This document shows, piece after piece, positions 54,960-63,979 of a stretch of DNA of 64,000 nucleotides. Source of the stretch: Algoriphagus sp. CAU 1675 (GTDB taxonomy: Bacteria > Bacteroidota > Bacteroidia > Cytophagales > Cyclobacteriaceae); contig NZ_JARHUI010000001.1 of assembly GCF_029222925.1 (NCBI RefSeq), positions 857,664 to 921,663 of the forward strand. Reading direction: 5' to 3'. The first letter of the stretch is position 1. The number at the start of each line of letters is the position of its first letter. The notes under the pieces were generated by a model. It saw only the letters and a program-made list of their open reading frames with translations, was not told the DNA's origin and made no database searches. A program made the translations under genes and the position numbers.

Positions 54960-56291
54960 ATGAGAAAACTAATTGCTTTAGGCCTTCTTGTCGGGGTATT
55001 GAATACCCCTGTGTTGGCTCAGAAAAACATTGAATTCAAGGAATTCACTCTGGACAATGGTCTGCATGTAATCATGCATCAGGACAATAGCACTCCCATT
55101 GTGGTAACTTCAGTCCTCTACCATGTAGGGTCAAAAAATGAAAACCCGGAACGTACTGGATTTGCTCATTTTTTTGAGCACCTGATGTTTGAAGGTTCTG
55201 AGAATATTGAGCGTGGACAATATATGAACATCATCCAAAGTCGCGGAGGAACTCTCAATGCCTACACTTCCAATGATATCACCTACTATTACGAGCTGCT
55301 TCCATCCAATGAACTGGAGCTGGCGCTATACATGGAAAGTGAGCGAATGCTTCATTCCAAAGTTGATATTACCGGAGTGGAAACGCAGCGTGAAGTGGTA
55401 AAAGAGGAAAGAAGGCAGCGCTATGAAAATCAGCCTTACGGGACGATTTTGCCAGAAACATTGGTGAGGGCTTATTCTGAGCATCCTTATCGTTGGGCAC
55501 CTATCGGCTCCATGGATCACCTGAATGCCGCAACAATTGAGGAGTTTCAACAATTCTACAAGGACTTTTATGTTCCTAATAATGCTACCCTAACTATTGC
55601 CGGAGATATTGACTATGCCACTACCGAGAGTTTGGTGAGAAAATATTTCACGGAAATTCCGAAAGGAAGTAAAGAGATATACAGACCGAATGTAATAGAA
55701 CCTAAGAAGGTGGCGGAGATCCGGGACGTCATTTATGACAATATTCAGATTCCTGCGGTGATCCAAGCTTATAACCTTCCACCTAGAAATCATCCCGACA
55801 GCTATGCTCTATCCATGCTGTCAACCTACCTAACCGGCGGAAATTCCTCTTTGATGACCAAAGAGTTGGTGGATAAGCAGCAAAAGGCCTTGGTTATAGC
55901 TGCGATCCCTTTGGAATTGGAAGATGGCGGAATTTTCATCATGTATGGGATTACGAATATGGGTGTGGAGCCGAAGGATCTGGAAACGGAAGTGGATAAA
56001 TTGATTAAACAGGTTCAGGATCAGGGAATCTCCGACGAGGAGTTTGCAAAGCTGAAGAATCAAATGGAGAATGCTATTGTCAGTGGAAACTCAACCATTG
56101 CGGGCATAGCGGAAAACTTGGCAGAAGCCAAAGTGATCTATGGTGATACCCAGTATATTAACCAGGTAATGGACTATTATTCAAAAGTCACCAAAGAAGA
56201 TATTCAGCGGGTGGCGAAGGAATATCTGGACCTGAATGGTCGGGTGGTGTTGTATTATTTGCCAAAATCAGCTCAATCAGCGACTGAATAA
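54960..56291 (+). CDS. M16-family zinc protease, catalytic subunit
   Basis: A 443-residue exported pitrilysin-type protease with a signal peptide (MRKLIALGLLVGVLNTPVLAQ). The inverted zinc motif HFFEHLMFEGS (HxxEH) is at about residues 68-72, with the third ligand Glu in VVKEERRQRYENQPYG about 76 residues later. The substrate-binding Arg/Tyr motif of the C-terminal half is not obvious here, which fits a catalytic half that needs a partner. The next gene encodes a related protein that lacks HxxEH. Such pairs act together as a clamshell and degrade peptides in the periplasm. Spacing between the two is 26 bases. Confidence 0.93.
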   Translation: MRKLIALGLLVGVLNTPVLAQKNIEFKEFTLDNGLHVIMHQDNSTPIVVTSVLYHVGSKNENPERTGFAHFFEHLMFEGSENIERGQYMNIIQSRGGTLNAYTSNDITYYYELLPSNELELALYMESERMLHSKVDITGVETQREVVKEERRQRYENQPYGTILPETLVRAYSEHPYRWAPIGSMDHLNAATIEEFQQFYKDFYVPNNATLTIAGDIDYATTESLVRKYFTEIPKGSKEIYRPNVIEPKKVAEIRDVIYDNIQIPAVIQAYNLPPRNHPDSYALSMLSTYLTGGNSSLMTKELVDKQQKALVIAAIPLELEDGGIFIMYGITNMGVEPKDLETEVDKLIKQVQDQGISDEEFAKLKNQMENAIVSGNSTIAGIAENLAEAKVIYGDTQYINQVMDYYSKVTKEDIQRVAKEYLDLNGRVVLYYLPKSAQSATE

Positions 56292-56317
56292 TTGTTTTAC
56301 CTAAAGGATTTAATGAC

Positions 56318-58366
56318 ATGAAAAAATTAGCAATATCATTTGTTTTGACGCTTTTAGTGACAGTTGGACTTTTTGCCCAAGTGGACAGAAGCAAGCTGCC
56401 TGCATCCGGGCCTGCCCCGGAGATTAAAATCAAAGAAGCTGAGACCTTTACCTTGGCAAATGGGCTCAAGGTTTTTGTGGTCAATAATACCAAGCTACCC
56501 CGCGTGGCTTTCACTTTGGTATTGGAGCGTGACCCAATTTTAGAGGGCGATAAAGCTGGTATGACTGGCTTTGTTGGAGAAATGATGATGGGTGGGACAG
56601 CCAATCGTACCAAAGATCAGTTGGATCAAGAGATTGACTTCATCGGAGCCAGCTTGAGCGCTTCCTCTACTTCTCTTTTTGCATCTTCTTTAAAAAAGCA
56701 TCAGGATAAAGTTTTGGAGTTGATGGCTGATGTCCTGTATAACCCAACTTTTCCTCAGGAAGAATTGGACAAGTTAAAAAAGCAATCCTTGACAGGTTTG
56801 GCTCAAAGTAAAGACAATCCTCAGGCGATTTCATCCAGGCTTGCTGCTGCAGTTTTGTATGGAAAAAATCATCCTTATGGCGAAATAGAAACTGAAGCAA
56901 GCATCAACAACATCACGGTTGAGGACATCAAAAAATACTACCAGACTTATTTCAAACCGAATATTGCCTATTTGGCGATTGTAGGAGATATGTCAAAAGC
57001 TGAGGCTGAAAAAGTGGTTAACGAGTATTTTGGCAAATGGCAAGGTGCTGAGGTTCCTAAGTTTACCTACCCTGTTCCAGAGAGAGCTTCAAAAAGAGCA
57101 GTTGCCTTGGTGGATAGAAGTTCCTCGGTTCAGTCTGTGATCAATGTGACTCAACCTGTACAAATGAAAATTGGCGATCCAGATTACATTTCCAGCCGAT
57201 TGCTCAATCAGATTTTGGGTGGAGGGTCAGCATCCCGATTGTTTATGAATTTGAGGGAAGATAAAGGATATACTTATGGAGCCTACTCGTCTATCGGTTC
57301 TGATAAGTTGGTGGCTGCAATTTCTGCTACAGCTTCCGTTAGGACCGAAGTGACGGATTCTGCTGTTTACGAATTCATCTATGAAATCAATAATTTGGTT
57401 GAAAATGGAGTCACTCAGGAGGAATTGGACAAGGCAAAGGCTGAACTTTCCGGAAGTTTTGGAAGGTCCCTCGAGCAACCGAGTACTGTTGCCAGTTTTG
57501 CCCTAAATATCGATCGCTATAATCTTCCCAAGGATTATTATGCTACCTATCTTCAGAAACTGAACTCCTACACCGTGGAGGATATCAATGCCACAGCAAA
57601 GCGATTGATCGAGCCGGATAAATTTATCATCACGACTGTAGGTAATGGAGCTGAAATCAAGGAGAAACTAGAACAGTTCGGGGAAGTGACGATGTATGAC
57701 AATATGGGATTTCCGGCGAAGGAAATTACCATGGAAGATGAAAGCATGACGGCTGAGAAGGTAGTGGAAAACTATATCAAAGCAATAGGTGGAGAAGAAA
57801 ATGCCAGAGCTATTCAGGCTGTCAAAATGAAATTGGAAGCCGAAATTGGCGGTCAGAAATTGGGTATTAGTATGACTTATAATGATCCGGAAATGCGGTA
57901 TTCGCAATCGACCAGCGTTTCAGGTATGGTTATGCAAACAGCTGTTTTGAAAGATGGGAAAGGTACTGCAAGTGCTCAGGGACAAACTATTGAAATGACT
58001 TCTGAGCAAGTTGATGGACAGTTGTTCTCTTCTTTCTTCATTCCCGAACTTTATGTTTTTGAAAAGGGCTACACTGCCAAGCTGGACGGCGTTCAGGATG
58101 TGGATGGTACCGTTGCCTATAAAGTAATGTTCAGTAGTCCGCAGGGAGCTACCTCTGTTAATTATTATGCAGTGGATTCAGGCTTAAAGGTGAAAAATGA
58201 AAATGCCGTAGCAGGAGATACTTATTTCTTGGATTATCAGAGGAAAAATGGGGTGTTGATTCCTATGTCACAGACTATCAAATTGGCGATGGTTCCAATG
58301 CCTTTAGAGGCAAAAGTCATATCACTTGAGATTAATCCTCCATTGACTGAGGGGGATTTTCAATAA
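56318..58366 (+). CDS. M16-family protein, non-catalytic subunit with extra C-terminal domain
   Basis: A 682-residue exported M16 homologue (signal MKKLAISFVLTLLVTVGLFAQ). At the zinc-motif position it reads MTGFVGEMMMGGT, so the HxxEH site is lost. It keeps the partner Arg/Tyr motif, GGGSASRLFMNLREDKGYTYGAYS, which binds substrate in the other half of the clamshell. Residues 1-465 form the two M16 domains. From about 470 (MTAEKVVENYIKAIGGEENARAIQAV) to the end is a separate beta-rich domain resembling outer-membrane lipoprotein-sorting (LolA-like) folds. Together with the upstream gene it makes one complete protease. Confidence 0.92.
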   Translation: MKKLAISFVLTLLVTVGLFAQVDRSKLPASGPAPEIKIKEAETFTLANGLKVFVVNNTKLPRVAFTLVLERDPILEGDKAGMTGFVGEMMMGGTANRTKDQLDQEIDFIGASLSASSTSLFASSLKKHQDKVLELMADVLYNPTFPQEELDKLKKQSLTGLAQSKDNPQAISSRLAAAVLYGKNHPYGEIETEASINNITVEDIKKYYQTYFKPNIAYLAIVGDMSKAEAEKVVNEYFGKWQGAEVPKFTYPVPERASKRAVALVDRSSSVQSVINVTQPVQMKIGDPDYISSRLLNQILGGGSASRLFMNLREDKGYTYGAYSSIGSDKLVAAISATASVRTEVTDSAVYEFIYEINNLVENGVTQEELDKAKAELSGSFGRSLEQPSTVASFALNIDRYNLPKDYYATYLQKLNSYTVEDINATAKRLIEPDKFIITTVGNGAEIKEKLEQFGEVTMYDNMGFPAKEITMEDESMTAEKVVENYIKAIGGEENARAIQAVKMKLEAEIGGQKLGISMTYNDPEMRYSQSTSVSGMVMQTAVLKDGKGTASAQGQTIEMTSEQVDGQLFSSFFIPELYVFEKGYTAKLDGVQDVDGTVAYKVMFSSPQGATSVNYYAVDSGLKVKNENAVAGDTYFLDYQRKNGVLIPMSQTIKLAMVPMPLEAKVISLEINPPLTEGDFQ

Positions 58367-58371
58367 AGATT

Positions 58372-58399
58372 AAAAAGCGGGAGTTAATTCCCGCTTTTT
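58372..58399. terminator. Bidirectional terminator between the M16 pair and the M61 peptidase
   Basis: AAAAGCGGGA/TCCCGCTTTT stem with 6-base loop GTTAAT and flanking A and T runs. Confidence 0.85.
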
Positions 58400-60040
58400 T
58401 TATTTCATCCACTTTTCTCTTTGGACTGTGGTCTTTCTAGTTTTTAAATGAAAGTGCGGAAAATAGTTTGAGTCTTGTACAGGAAAGCTAAAACTATACT
58501 GGGAGCCATTGATACGTTGAATTTCCAGTTGAACATTTTCATTGGAGGTTACAGATTGGATTTCATCCCCTACCATTACTTTAGAGTAGGCCGGACTGTC
58601 TGGATGGATTTTTCGAACCTTGTTTTTCTCTACTAAAATCCCGGCTTCCTTGATAAGAGGATTGTTGCTTGGGTGTTTTTCCAGAGAAATTCCAAGGAGG
58701 TGAAGATGTTCTTCCAAAAACTCCAGAATATTTTCTTTTCCGGAAATAAAGCGGGTGTAAAATGAGTCAAGTTCCTCGGAATCTCCTTTTTGCCGCAGCA
58801 GTTTCCAAAAGCTTAGATTTGAATAACCTTTTCCAGGTAAGCCGAAGCGGGTCCAGGCCATTTTCATGACTTCAGGTAGGGAGGAGCCATTTTTCAACAG
58901 CAATAAATCCAAGGCTAAGGCGATCAAAGATCCATTTGCATAAATATTAACCTTTCGGTCTGGTATCCCTACTTGATATCCGTCAAGCCACAAGTCAAAA
59001 CTCGAGTCTAGGATACTTTGGTTTTTCCACCCGAAGTTTTCAGAAACTTTGTTAATGGTTTTTTCAAGTTCCTTTAGATAGTCTTTGAGGTCAAAAAAAC
59101 CTGACTTCAGCAGATAGAGGTCACCCATATAAGTGGTGATCCCTTCGAGAACCCAGCCAGACTCGGTATAATTTTCCCTTGAGAAATCGTAAGGCAGCAA
59201 TTCTTTGGGCCGGATGCGGCAGACATTCCAGGCATGGTAAAGTTCATGTGAACTTACTCCCATTAGCTCAGCCATTTGTTTTTCTTCTTTGAGACTTTCC
59301 GCCGGACCAAAGGTGATCACGGTTCCCTTTTTATGTTCGACTCCATGGTAATGAGGATAGGGAAGGAGCTGAAAGATAAAATGATATTCTTTCTCCGGGA
59401 ATTCACCAAAGTCCCGTATCTGGATTTCTGATACAGTTTTCAGTCTTTCCAGAAATAGGTTTTTATCAAAGGTAATTTGCCCGTGAATCCAGCAATGGAA
59501 TTGAATTTCCCCAACCTTGTATTTCCAATGGGTCAGTTTTTTTGCTGCTAGGACAGTGGAATCTGCCAGTTCCTGGAAGTTTTTTGCCTCAAAGTTATTT
59601 TTACCGGTTTTGGGGAGCGTACAGACTAAATCAGAGTATCCGCGAAGACTCAAATTCAAACCATAGGAGTATGGTTGGGTTCCGGAAATTTCTAAGCAGC
59701 AATTTACCAGGTTAAGATAAACTTGCTGTTCATCCACCCAAGAGGACCCTGCATCCATTTTCCCCGCATAAAATTCGTAAGCAACTTCATAAGTCCCTTC
59801 AGTTTTGGCTTCGAATGCCCAGCAATCTTTACTGATTTTCCGGTGGGCCTGTTCTTTTCCTTTTTGGTCTAGGACAGTGAGATTCCGAATAAATTGAGCG
59901 AAATTTGCCAACTGATACCTTCCTGCTCTCCAGGCAGGCAGCTGCATTTTGATTTTCGAAGGAAAGGTGACGGGTATTTTTACCCGGATTTCAATAATCT
60001 GGGAAGCTGGATTGGCACATTCTATTGTAAAGTTGATCAT
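58400..60040 (-). CDS. M61-family (glycyl aminopeptidase-like) metallopeptidase
   Basis: A 546-residue peptidase of the M61 family. The N-terminal beta domain holds MQLPAWRAGRYQLANFAQFIRNL. The zinc motif is SSHELYHAWNVCRIRPKELLPYDF (HExxH), with the third ligand Glu probably in VLEGITTYMGDLYLLKSGFF. A degenerate PDZ domain (about residues 455-520, IHPDSPAYSKVMVGDEIQSV) is at the C-terminus, as in known M61 enzymes. Unlike most members it has no signal peptide, so a cytoplasmic location is suggested. It trims N-terminal Gly or Ala in characterised homologues; its substrate here is unknown. Confidence 0.9.
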   Translation of the reverse strand: MINFTIECANPASQIIEIRVKIPVTFPSKIKMQLPAWRAGRYQLANFAQFIRNLTVLDQKGKEQAHRKISKDCWAFEAKTEGTYEVAYEFYAGKMDAGSSWVDEQQVYLNLVNCCLEISGTQPYSYGLNLSLRGYSDLVCTLPKTGKNNFEAKNFQELADSTVLAAKKLTHWKYKVGEIQFHCWIHGQITFDKNLFLERLKTVSEIQIRDFGEFPEKEYHFIFQLLPYPHYHGVEHKKGTVITFGPAESLKEEKQMAELMGVSSHELYHAWNVCRIRPKELLPYDFSRENYTESGWVLEGITTYMGDLYLLKSGFFDLKDYLKELEKTINKVSENFGWKNQSILDSSFDLWLDGYQVGIPDRKVNIYANGSLIALALDLLLLKNGSSLPEVMKMAWTRFGLPGKGYSNLSFWKLLRQKGDSEELDSFYTRFISGKENILEFLEEHLHLLGISLEKHPSNNPLIKEAGILVEKNKVRKIHPDSPAYSKVMVGDEIQSVTSNENVQLEIQRINGSQYSFSFPVQDSNYFPHFHLKTRKTTVQREKWMK

Positions 60041-60077
60041 TTTAATGGGTTGACTTTCAACAAATGTAAATGCCTTG

Positions 60078-60108
60078 TTTGTATTTCAAAAAAGGCTGCA
60101 TATCTTTG
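60078..60108 (+). promoter_or_regulatory. Promoter of rpmH-rnpA
   Basis: TTTG at 60078-60081, a 19-base spacer and TATCTTTG at 60101-60108, an exact match to the Bacteroidota consensus. The rpmH start is 67 bases downstream. Confidence 0.75.
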
Positions 60109-60175
60109 CAGTCCTTTTTGGAGGGTAAGTCCAAAGGAGCAATTTAAGAAAGCAATCAGATAAAGATATTCGATC

Positions 60176-60334
60176 ATGAAAAGAACATTTCAGCCTTCTC
60201 GCAGAAAAAGAAAAAACAAGCATGGCTTTAGAGAAAGAATGTCCTCTGCTAATGGTAGAAGAGTACTAAAGGCCAGAAGAGCAAAAGGAAGAAAAAAATT
60301 AACTGTTTCCTCCGAAAAGACCCTGAAGAAGTAA
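60176..60334 (+). CDS. rpmH: 50S ribosomal protein L34
   Basis: A 52-residue, very basic protein, [20 protein letters not shown] followed by [25 protein letters not shown], the unmistakable L34 signature. It is part of the large ribosomal subunit. It is followed 45 bases later by rnpA, the conserved bacterial order, and preceded by a perfect promoter. There is no dnaA or replication-origin-like region here; the downstream genes are an S41 protease and tsaB, not yidC or mnmE. Confidence 0.98.
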   Translation: MKRTFQPSRRKRKNKHGFRERMSSANGRRVLKARRAKGRKKLTVSSEKTLKK

Positions 60335-60379
60335 TTCTTTGAGGTAGTTTTCGTATGTTCACATGCGATTCGACTCCTT

Positions 60380-60766
60380 GTGATGAATTACAGACTTCCA
60401 AAAAGTGAGCGTCTTCACTCCGAAAAATTAATCAAGGAACTTTTTAACGAAGGTTCCTCTTTTTTTTTATACCCCTTCAAAATCCAGTACCTGATTCAAA
60501 ATCCTGCTGGGGAAGAAACTCTTCAGGTCCTTTTTTCTGTTTCCAAGAAGAAAAATAAAAAGGCTGTTGTCCGGAATCTGATTAAGAGGCGGATGAGGGA
60601 GGCCTATAGGCTTAACAAACATTTACTTTCCGGACTTGACCAAGGGGTTTTAATTGGTTTGATTTACGTGGCTTCAGGTCCTCTGTCTTATCAGGAGATC
60701 GAGGCGAAGATCAAACAATCCCTTAGCAAGATTCAGGAGTTGATCCCGGGAAAAATAGAAGAATGA
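60380..60766 (+). CDS. rnpA: Ribonuclease P protein component
   Basis: A 128-residue basic protein that binds the RNase P RNA and helps it cut 5' leaders from pre-tRNAs. The family motif is VRNLIKRRMREAYRLNK, preceded by FSVSKKKNKKAV. The N-terminus YRLPKSERLHSEKLIKELF contains the start of the central cleft. The frame opens with GTG ATG at 60380-60385, so the start may be the ATG at 60383. Its stop overlaps the start of the S41 protease gene by four bases (ATGA), which couples the two. Confidence 0.95.
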   Translation: MMNYRLPKSERLHSEKLIKELFNEGSSFFLYPFKIQYLIQNPAGEETLQVLFSVSKKKNKKAVVRNLIKRRMREAYRLNKHLLSGLDQGVLIGLIYVASGPLSYQEIEAKIKQSLSKIQELIPGKIEE

Positions 60767-62427
60767 TGAAAAGAAATTTCAATAAGTCCCTTTTGCTGGT
60801 TTTAGCTGGGACCTTCCTGCTTACTGGCTTTTTTGCATTTACAATCAAGAATGACAGGCTTTTTGCGCTAGCAAAGAATATCGACATTTTTGCTACCCTG
60901 GTCAGAGAGCTTGACTCCTATTATGTGGATGAAATTGATCCGGATGAACTGGTGGCAGTAGGAATTAATGCGATGTTGGAGGAACTGGACCCCTACACTG
61001 AATATATTCCGGAAGAGGAGACGGATGATTTCAGGATGTTGACGACCGGTGAATATGCTGGAATCGGAGCCTTGATTGGCAACCGTGAAGTGGGCAACAT
61101 CATCATTATGCCTTACACTGGATTCCCGGCACAAAATGCAGGGTTGAAAATTGCCGATCAGATTTTGATGGTAGATACCGTGGATGTAGTGAAGAAATCC
61201 ACTTCAGAGGTTTCAGAGTTGTTGAAAGGCCCAGCCAATACTCAGGTGAATGTGAAGGTCAAGCGAGATCAGGATACCTTGGTTTTTAACTTGGTCAGAA
61301 AGAAAATTTCCCTCAAAAATGTCCCTTTCTATGGAAAGGTGGATGAGCAGACCGGTTACATCAAACTTGGGGATTTCACTACAAATGCCTCCAATGAAGT
61401 CAGGTCGGCTTTGGTTGATTTGAAGAATCAGGGAGTAAGTCGTTTAGTTTTGGATCTCAGAGATAACCCAGGAGGTTTGTTGAATGAAGCGGTCGAAATT
61501 GTCAATCTCTTTATTCCTAAGGGAAGAGAGGTAGTGAAGACCATCGGGAAGCTTGAAAGTGTGAATTACACCTATAAAACCACCAAAACCCCGATCGCAA
61601 AGGATTTGCCATTGGTTGTCCTGATCAATGAAAGAAGTGCTTCGGCTGCTGAAATTGTTGCCGGTGCCTTGCAGGATTATGACCGCGCGGTGTTGATTGG
61701 AAGAAGGTCTTTTGGTAAAGGCTTGGTGCAGACCACTGTTCCTTTGACGTACAACTCACAAATGAAAGTAACTACTGCGAAGTATTACATTCCAAGTGGA
61801 CGTTGTATTCAGGCAATTGATTATACCCAAAGCAGAGAAAATGGAGAGATAACAGTTGTGCCGGATTCTCTCAGAAAGGAGTTTACAACCAAAAATGGAA
61901 GAACTGTACTTGACGGTGCGGGGATTGAGCCGGATCAAACGGTAAGCTCTGTGTCCTATGCTCCGATTTCATACAGCTTGGTGGCTAGAAATCATGTCTT
62001 TGATTTTGCTACAGAATATTTCTATAAGCATAAGTCTATAGTTTCTCCTTCAGAGTTTGAGATTTCCGATCAGGATTATTCAGAATTCGTGACCTGGTTG
62101 GAGGGTAAGGAATACGATTACGTGACCTATCTGGAAAAATCTGTGGAGGACATGAAGAAGAATGCTGAGAAGGCTCCTTATTACGAGGAGATCAAAGGGC
62201 AGATTGAAGAAATTGAAAAAAGAGTCATGCATAGTAAGGAGCAAGACTTGGTGACTCATAAAGAAGAGATCAAGAAAATCATTTCAGAAGAAATTGTGTC
62301 AAGATATTATTTCCAAGAGGGAATGATTGAGGCTGGCCTGAAAGAGGATAAGGCTGTGCAGGAAGCTATTTCCTACCTGAGTCAGCCGGCTAAATTGCAA
62401 GAGGTTTTAACAGCGTCAGTAAAATAA
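60763..62427 (+). CDS. S41-family C-terminal processing peptidase
   Basis: A 554-residue serine protease with an N-terminal membrane anchor (SLLLVLAGTFLLTGFFAFTI), CTP N-domain motif LEELDPYTEYIP, a PDZ domain (about 95-170, with GIGALIGNREVGNIIIMPYTGFPAQNAGL) and a catalytic core. The core has Ser in NERSASAAEIVAGALQDYD and Lys in RRSFGKGLVQTTVPL. The C-terminal 130 residues are helical and highly charged. It resembles the S41 protease at 11.7 kb in design but differs clearly in sequence, so they are old paralogues. Coupled to rnpA by an ATGA overlap and 3 bases before tsaB. Confidence 0.94.
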   Translation: MMKRNFNKSLLLVLAGTFLLTGFFAFTIKNDRLFALAKNIDIFATLVRELDSYYVDEIDPDELVAVGINAMLEELDPYTEYIPEEETDDFRMLTTGEYAGIGALIGNREVGNIIIMPYTGFPAQNAGLKIADQILMVDTVDVVKKSTSEVSELLKGPANTQVNVKVKRDQDTLVFNLVRKKISLKNVPFYGKVDEQTGYIKLGDFTTNASNEVRSALVDLKNQGVSRLVLDLRDNPGGLLNEAVEIVNLFIPKGREVVKTIGKLESVNYTYKTTKTPIAKDLPLVVLINERSASAAEIVAGALQDYDRAVLIGRRSFGKGLVQTTVPLTYNSQMKVTTAKYYIPSGRCIQAIDYTQSRENGEITVVPDSLRKEFTTKNGRTVLDGAGIEPDQTVSSVSYAPISYSLVARNHVFDFATEYFYKHKSIVSPSEFEISDQDYSEFVTWLEGKEYDYVTYLEKSVEDMKKNAEKAPYYEEIKGQIEEIEKRVMHSKEQDLVTHKEEIKKIISEEIVSRYYFQEGMIEAGLKEDKAVQEAISYLSQPAKLQEVLTASVK

Positions 62428-62430
62428 GTC

Positions 62431-63117
62431 ATGGTTTACATTTTGTCGATTGAAACTTCAACTGACAAATGTTCGGTTGCTGTGCATGAAAATTCTCAGC
62501 TGAAGTCTATTCGGGAGATTGATGAAAAGGGTGCGCATTCTGAAAAATTGCTTGCTCTCATTGAAGGTGTCTTGAATGATGCGGGGATTTCTTCTTCAGG
62601 TTTAAATGCAGTGGCAGTTTCAAAGGGGCCGGGATCTTATACTGGTTTGAGAATTGGGGTTTCTACTGCAAAAGGGTTGGCATTTGCATTGGGTATTCCA
62701 CTTATTGGTGTAGATACTCTTCAGGCTTTGGCTTTGATGGGGCTGAAAAATGTGAGTGGAGGTGAGTTGGTCGCGATGCTTGATGCCAGAAGGATGGAGG
62801 TTTACAGCGAGGTATTCGATGGAGATTTGAAGCTTCTTCGGGGATTGGAGTCTGAGATAATTGATGCAGATTCCTTTTCAGAGTATTTGGAAAAAGGTCC
62901 TGTGTTTTTTGTCGGGGATGCAAATTCAAAAGTGAAAGAAGTCATAAAACATGAAAATGCATATTTTCCCCATATTGAGCTTTCTGCCGAATCGGTTGGT
63001 CAACTGGCGTATGAAAAATACCAAAAATCCGAATTTGAGGATTTGGCTTATTTCGTCCCAAATTATTTAAAGGAGTTCAAAGCGCTTCAGTCAAAGAAAA
63101 ACCCATTATTGCCATGA
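62431..63117 (+). CDS. tsaB: tRNA threonylcarbamoyladenosine biosynthesis protein TsaB
   Basis: A 228-residue ASKHA-fold protein, the scaffold partner of TsaD in making t6A37 on tRNAs that read ANN codons. The N-terminal ILSIETSTDKCSVAVHEN is the phosphate-binding strand pair. AVAVSKGPGSYTGLRIGVSTAKGLAFALGIPLIGVDTL is the family signature, and MLDARRMEVYSEVFDG is the dimer-contact region. It lacks the metal-binding His motif of TsaD, as expected. It overlaps the DUF2480 gene by four bases. Confidence 0.94.
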   Translation: MVYILSIETSTDKCSVAVHENSQLKSIREIDEKGAHSEKLLALIEGVLNDAGISSSGLNAVAVSKGPGSYTGLRIGVSTAKGLAFALGIPLIGVDTLQALALMGLKNVSGGELVAMLDARRMEVYSEVFDGDLKLLRGLESEIIDADSFSEYLEKGPVFFVGDANSKVKEVIKHENAYFPHIELSAESVGQLAYEKYQKSEFEDLAYFVPNYLKEFKALQSKKNPLLP

Positions 63118-63623
63118 GTGAAATTGTCAATAGAGTAGCACAAAGTTCGATTGTGTCCTTGGACCTCGAAAAAATCTACCCTCAGGAGGAGCGAGTGGTT
63201 TTTGATCTTGAGCCTTTTTTGTTTCAAGGTTTGGTTTTAAAGGAGAAAGACTTTAGGGCAGAACTGAAATCCTTGAACTGGGATGCTTATAAAGATAAGT
63301 GGGTAGCCATCAGTTGTTCGGCAGATGCAATTGTTCCCAATTGGGCTTATTTGCTAGTGGCTATTTATTTGGAGCCAGTGGCCAAGGGCTTTGTGATTGG
63401 AGGAAAAGAAGAGTTGGAAGCGTTAATCGCAGAAAAATGTATTGCTTCATTGGATCTTGAGGATTTTAGAGATAGGCCTGTTGTGATTAAAGGTTGCAGT
63501 GATTTTCCTGTTCCATTATTTGCCTATGGCAGATTGATCGCAAAGGTAATTGAGGTGGCAAAATCCTTAATGTATGGGGAGCCGTGCAGTACAGTTCCTC
63601 TTTATAAAAAACCAAAAGCCTGA
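63114..63623 (+). CDS. DUF2480-family protein
   Basis: A 169-residue cytoplasmic protein with the family start SEIVNRVAQSSIVSLDLEKIYP and motifs ALKSLNWDAYKDKWVAISCSADAIVPNWAYLLVA-like (here ELKSLNWDAYKDKW, then AISCSADAIVPNWAYLLVA) and VVIKGCSDFPVPLFAY. DUF2480 is found almost only in Bacteroidota and has no known function. Two conserved Cys (in ISCSAD and IKGCSD) may bind metal. It overlaps tsaB (ATGA) and is the last gene of the rpmH-to-DUF2480 run. Confidence 0.85.
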   Translation: MSEIVNRVAQSSIVSLDLEKIYPQEERVVFDLEPFLFQGLVLKEKDFRAELKSLNWDAYKDKWVAISCSADAIVPNWAYLLVAIYLEPVAKGFVIGGKEELEALIAEKCIASLDLEDFRDRPVVIKGCSDFPVPLFAYGRLIAKVIEVAKSLMYGEPCSTVPLYKKPKA

Positions 63624-63680
63624 TTTTGAAGAGGCTGTGATTTTTTTGATAATTCTTGAGAATTTTTGTCTGAAAAACTC

Positions 63681-63711
63681 TTGCGTAAACCGCATATCTA
63701 GCCTATGTTTG
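63681..63711 (+). promoter_or_regulatory. rRNA operon promoter P1
   Basis: TTG at 63681-63683, a 20-base spacer and TATGTTTG at 63704-63711, an exact match to the Bacteroidota consensus, followed by CACTC. Confidence 0.75.
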
Positions 63712-63796
63712 CACTCCCAAATGAGAGAAAGTCTCATTAGCAATTGACAAAAAGAGAGGCGAAAAAAGATTTTGAAAAAAAATGTCTTTCCGGGTT

Positions 63797-63825
63797 TTGA
63801 ATCAAAAATTAAATCCCGATATTTG
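63797..63825 (+). promoter_or_regulatory. rRNA operon promoter P2
   Basis: TTG at 63797-63799, an 18-base spacer and GATATTTG at 63818-63825 (one mismatch to TAnnTTTG), followed by the same CACTC as in P1. Confidence 0.6.
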
Positions 63826-63979
63826 CACTCGCTTTTGAGGAAAGCAATCCTCACAGACTCTTGAAAAGTCAAGAGAAAAGTTCTTTGAAGTGATGTAAGG
63901 CGAAAAAATAACCTGAGAGAGAAGGTGCCTTTAATTGGACGCGAGTCTGGTTAGGGGCGAAATAACGAACGATAATTTA
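63826..63979 (+). other. 16S rRNA leader with hairpin and boxA-like element
   Basis: CTCTTG/CAAGAG (63858-63875) forms a short hairpin just before TTCTTTGAAG at 63881-63890, which resembles the boxA antitermination element found in rRNA leaders. The rest is the pre-16S leader. Confidence 0.5.

Noticed and set aside
60041..60175. Replication origin next to rpmH
   Set aside because: There is no dnaA, no cluster of DnaA boxes and no room for one; only a promoter is visible.
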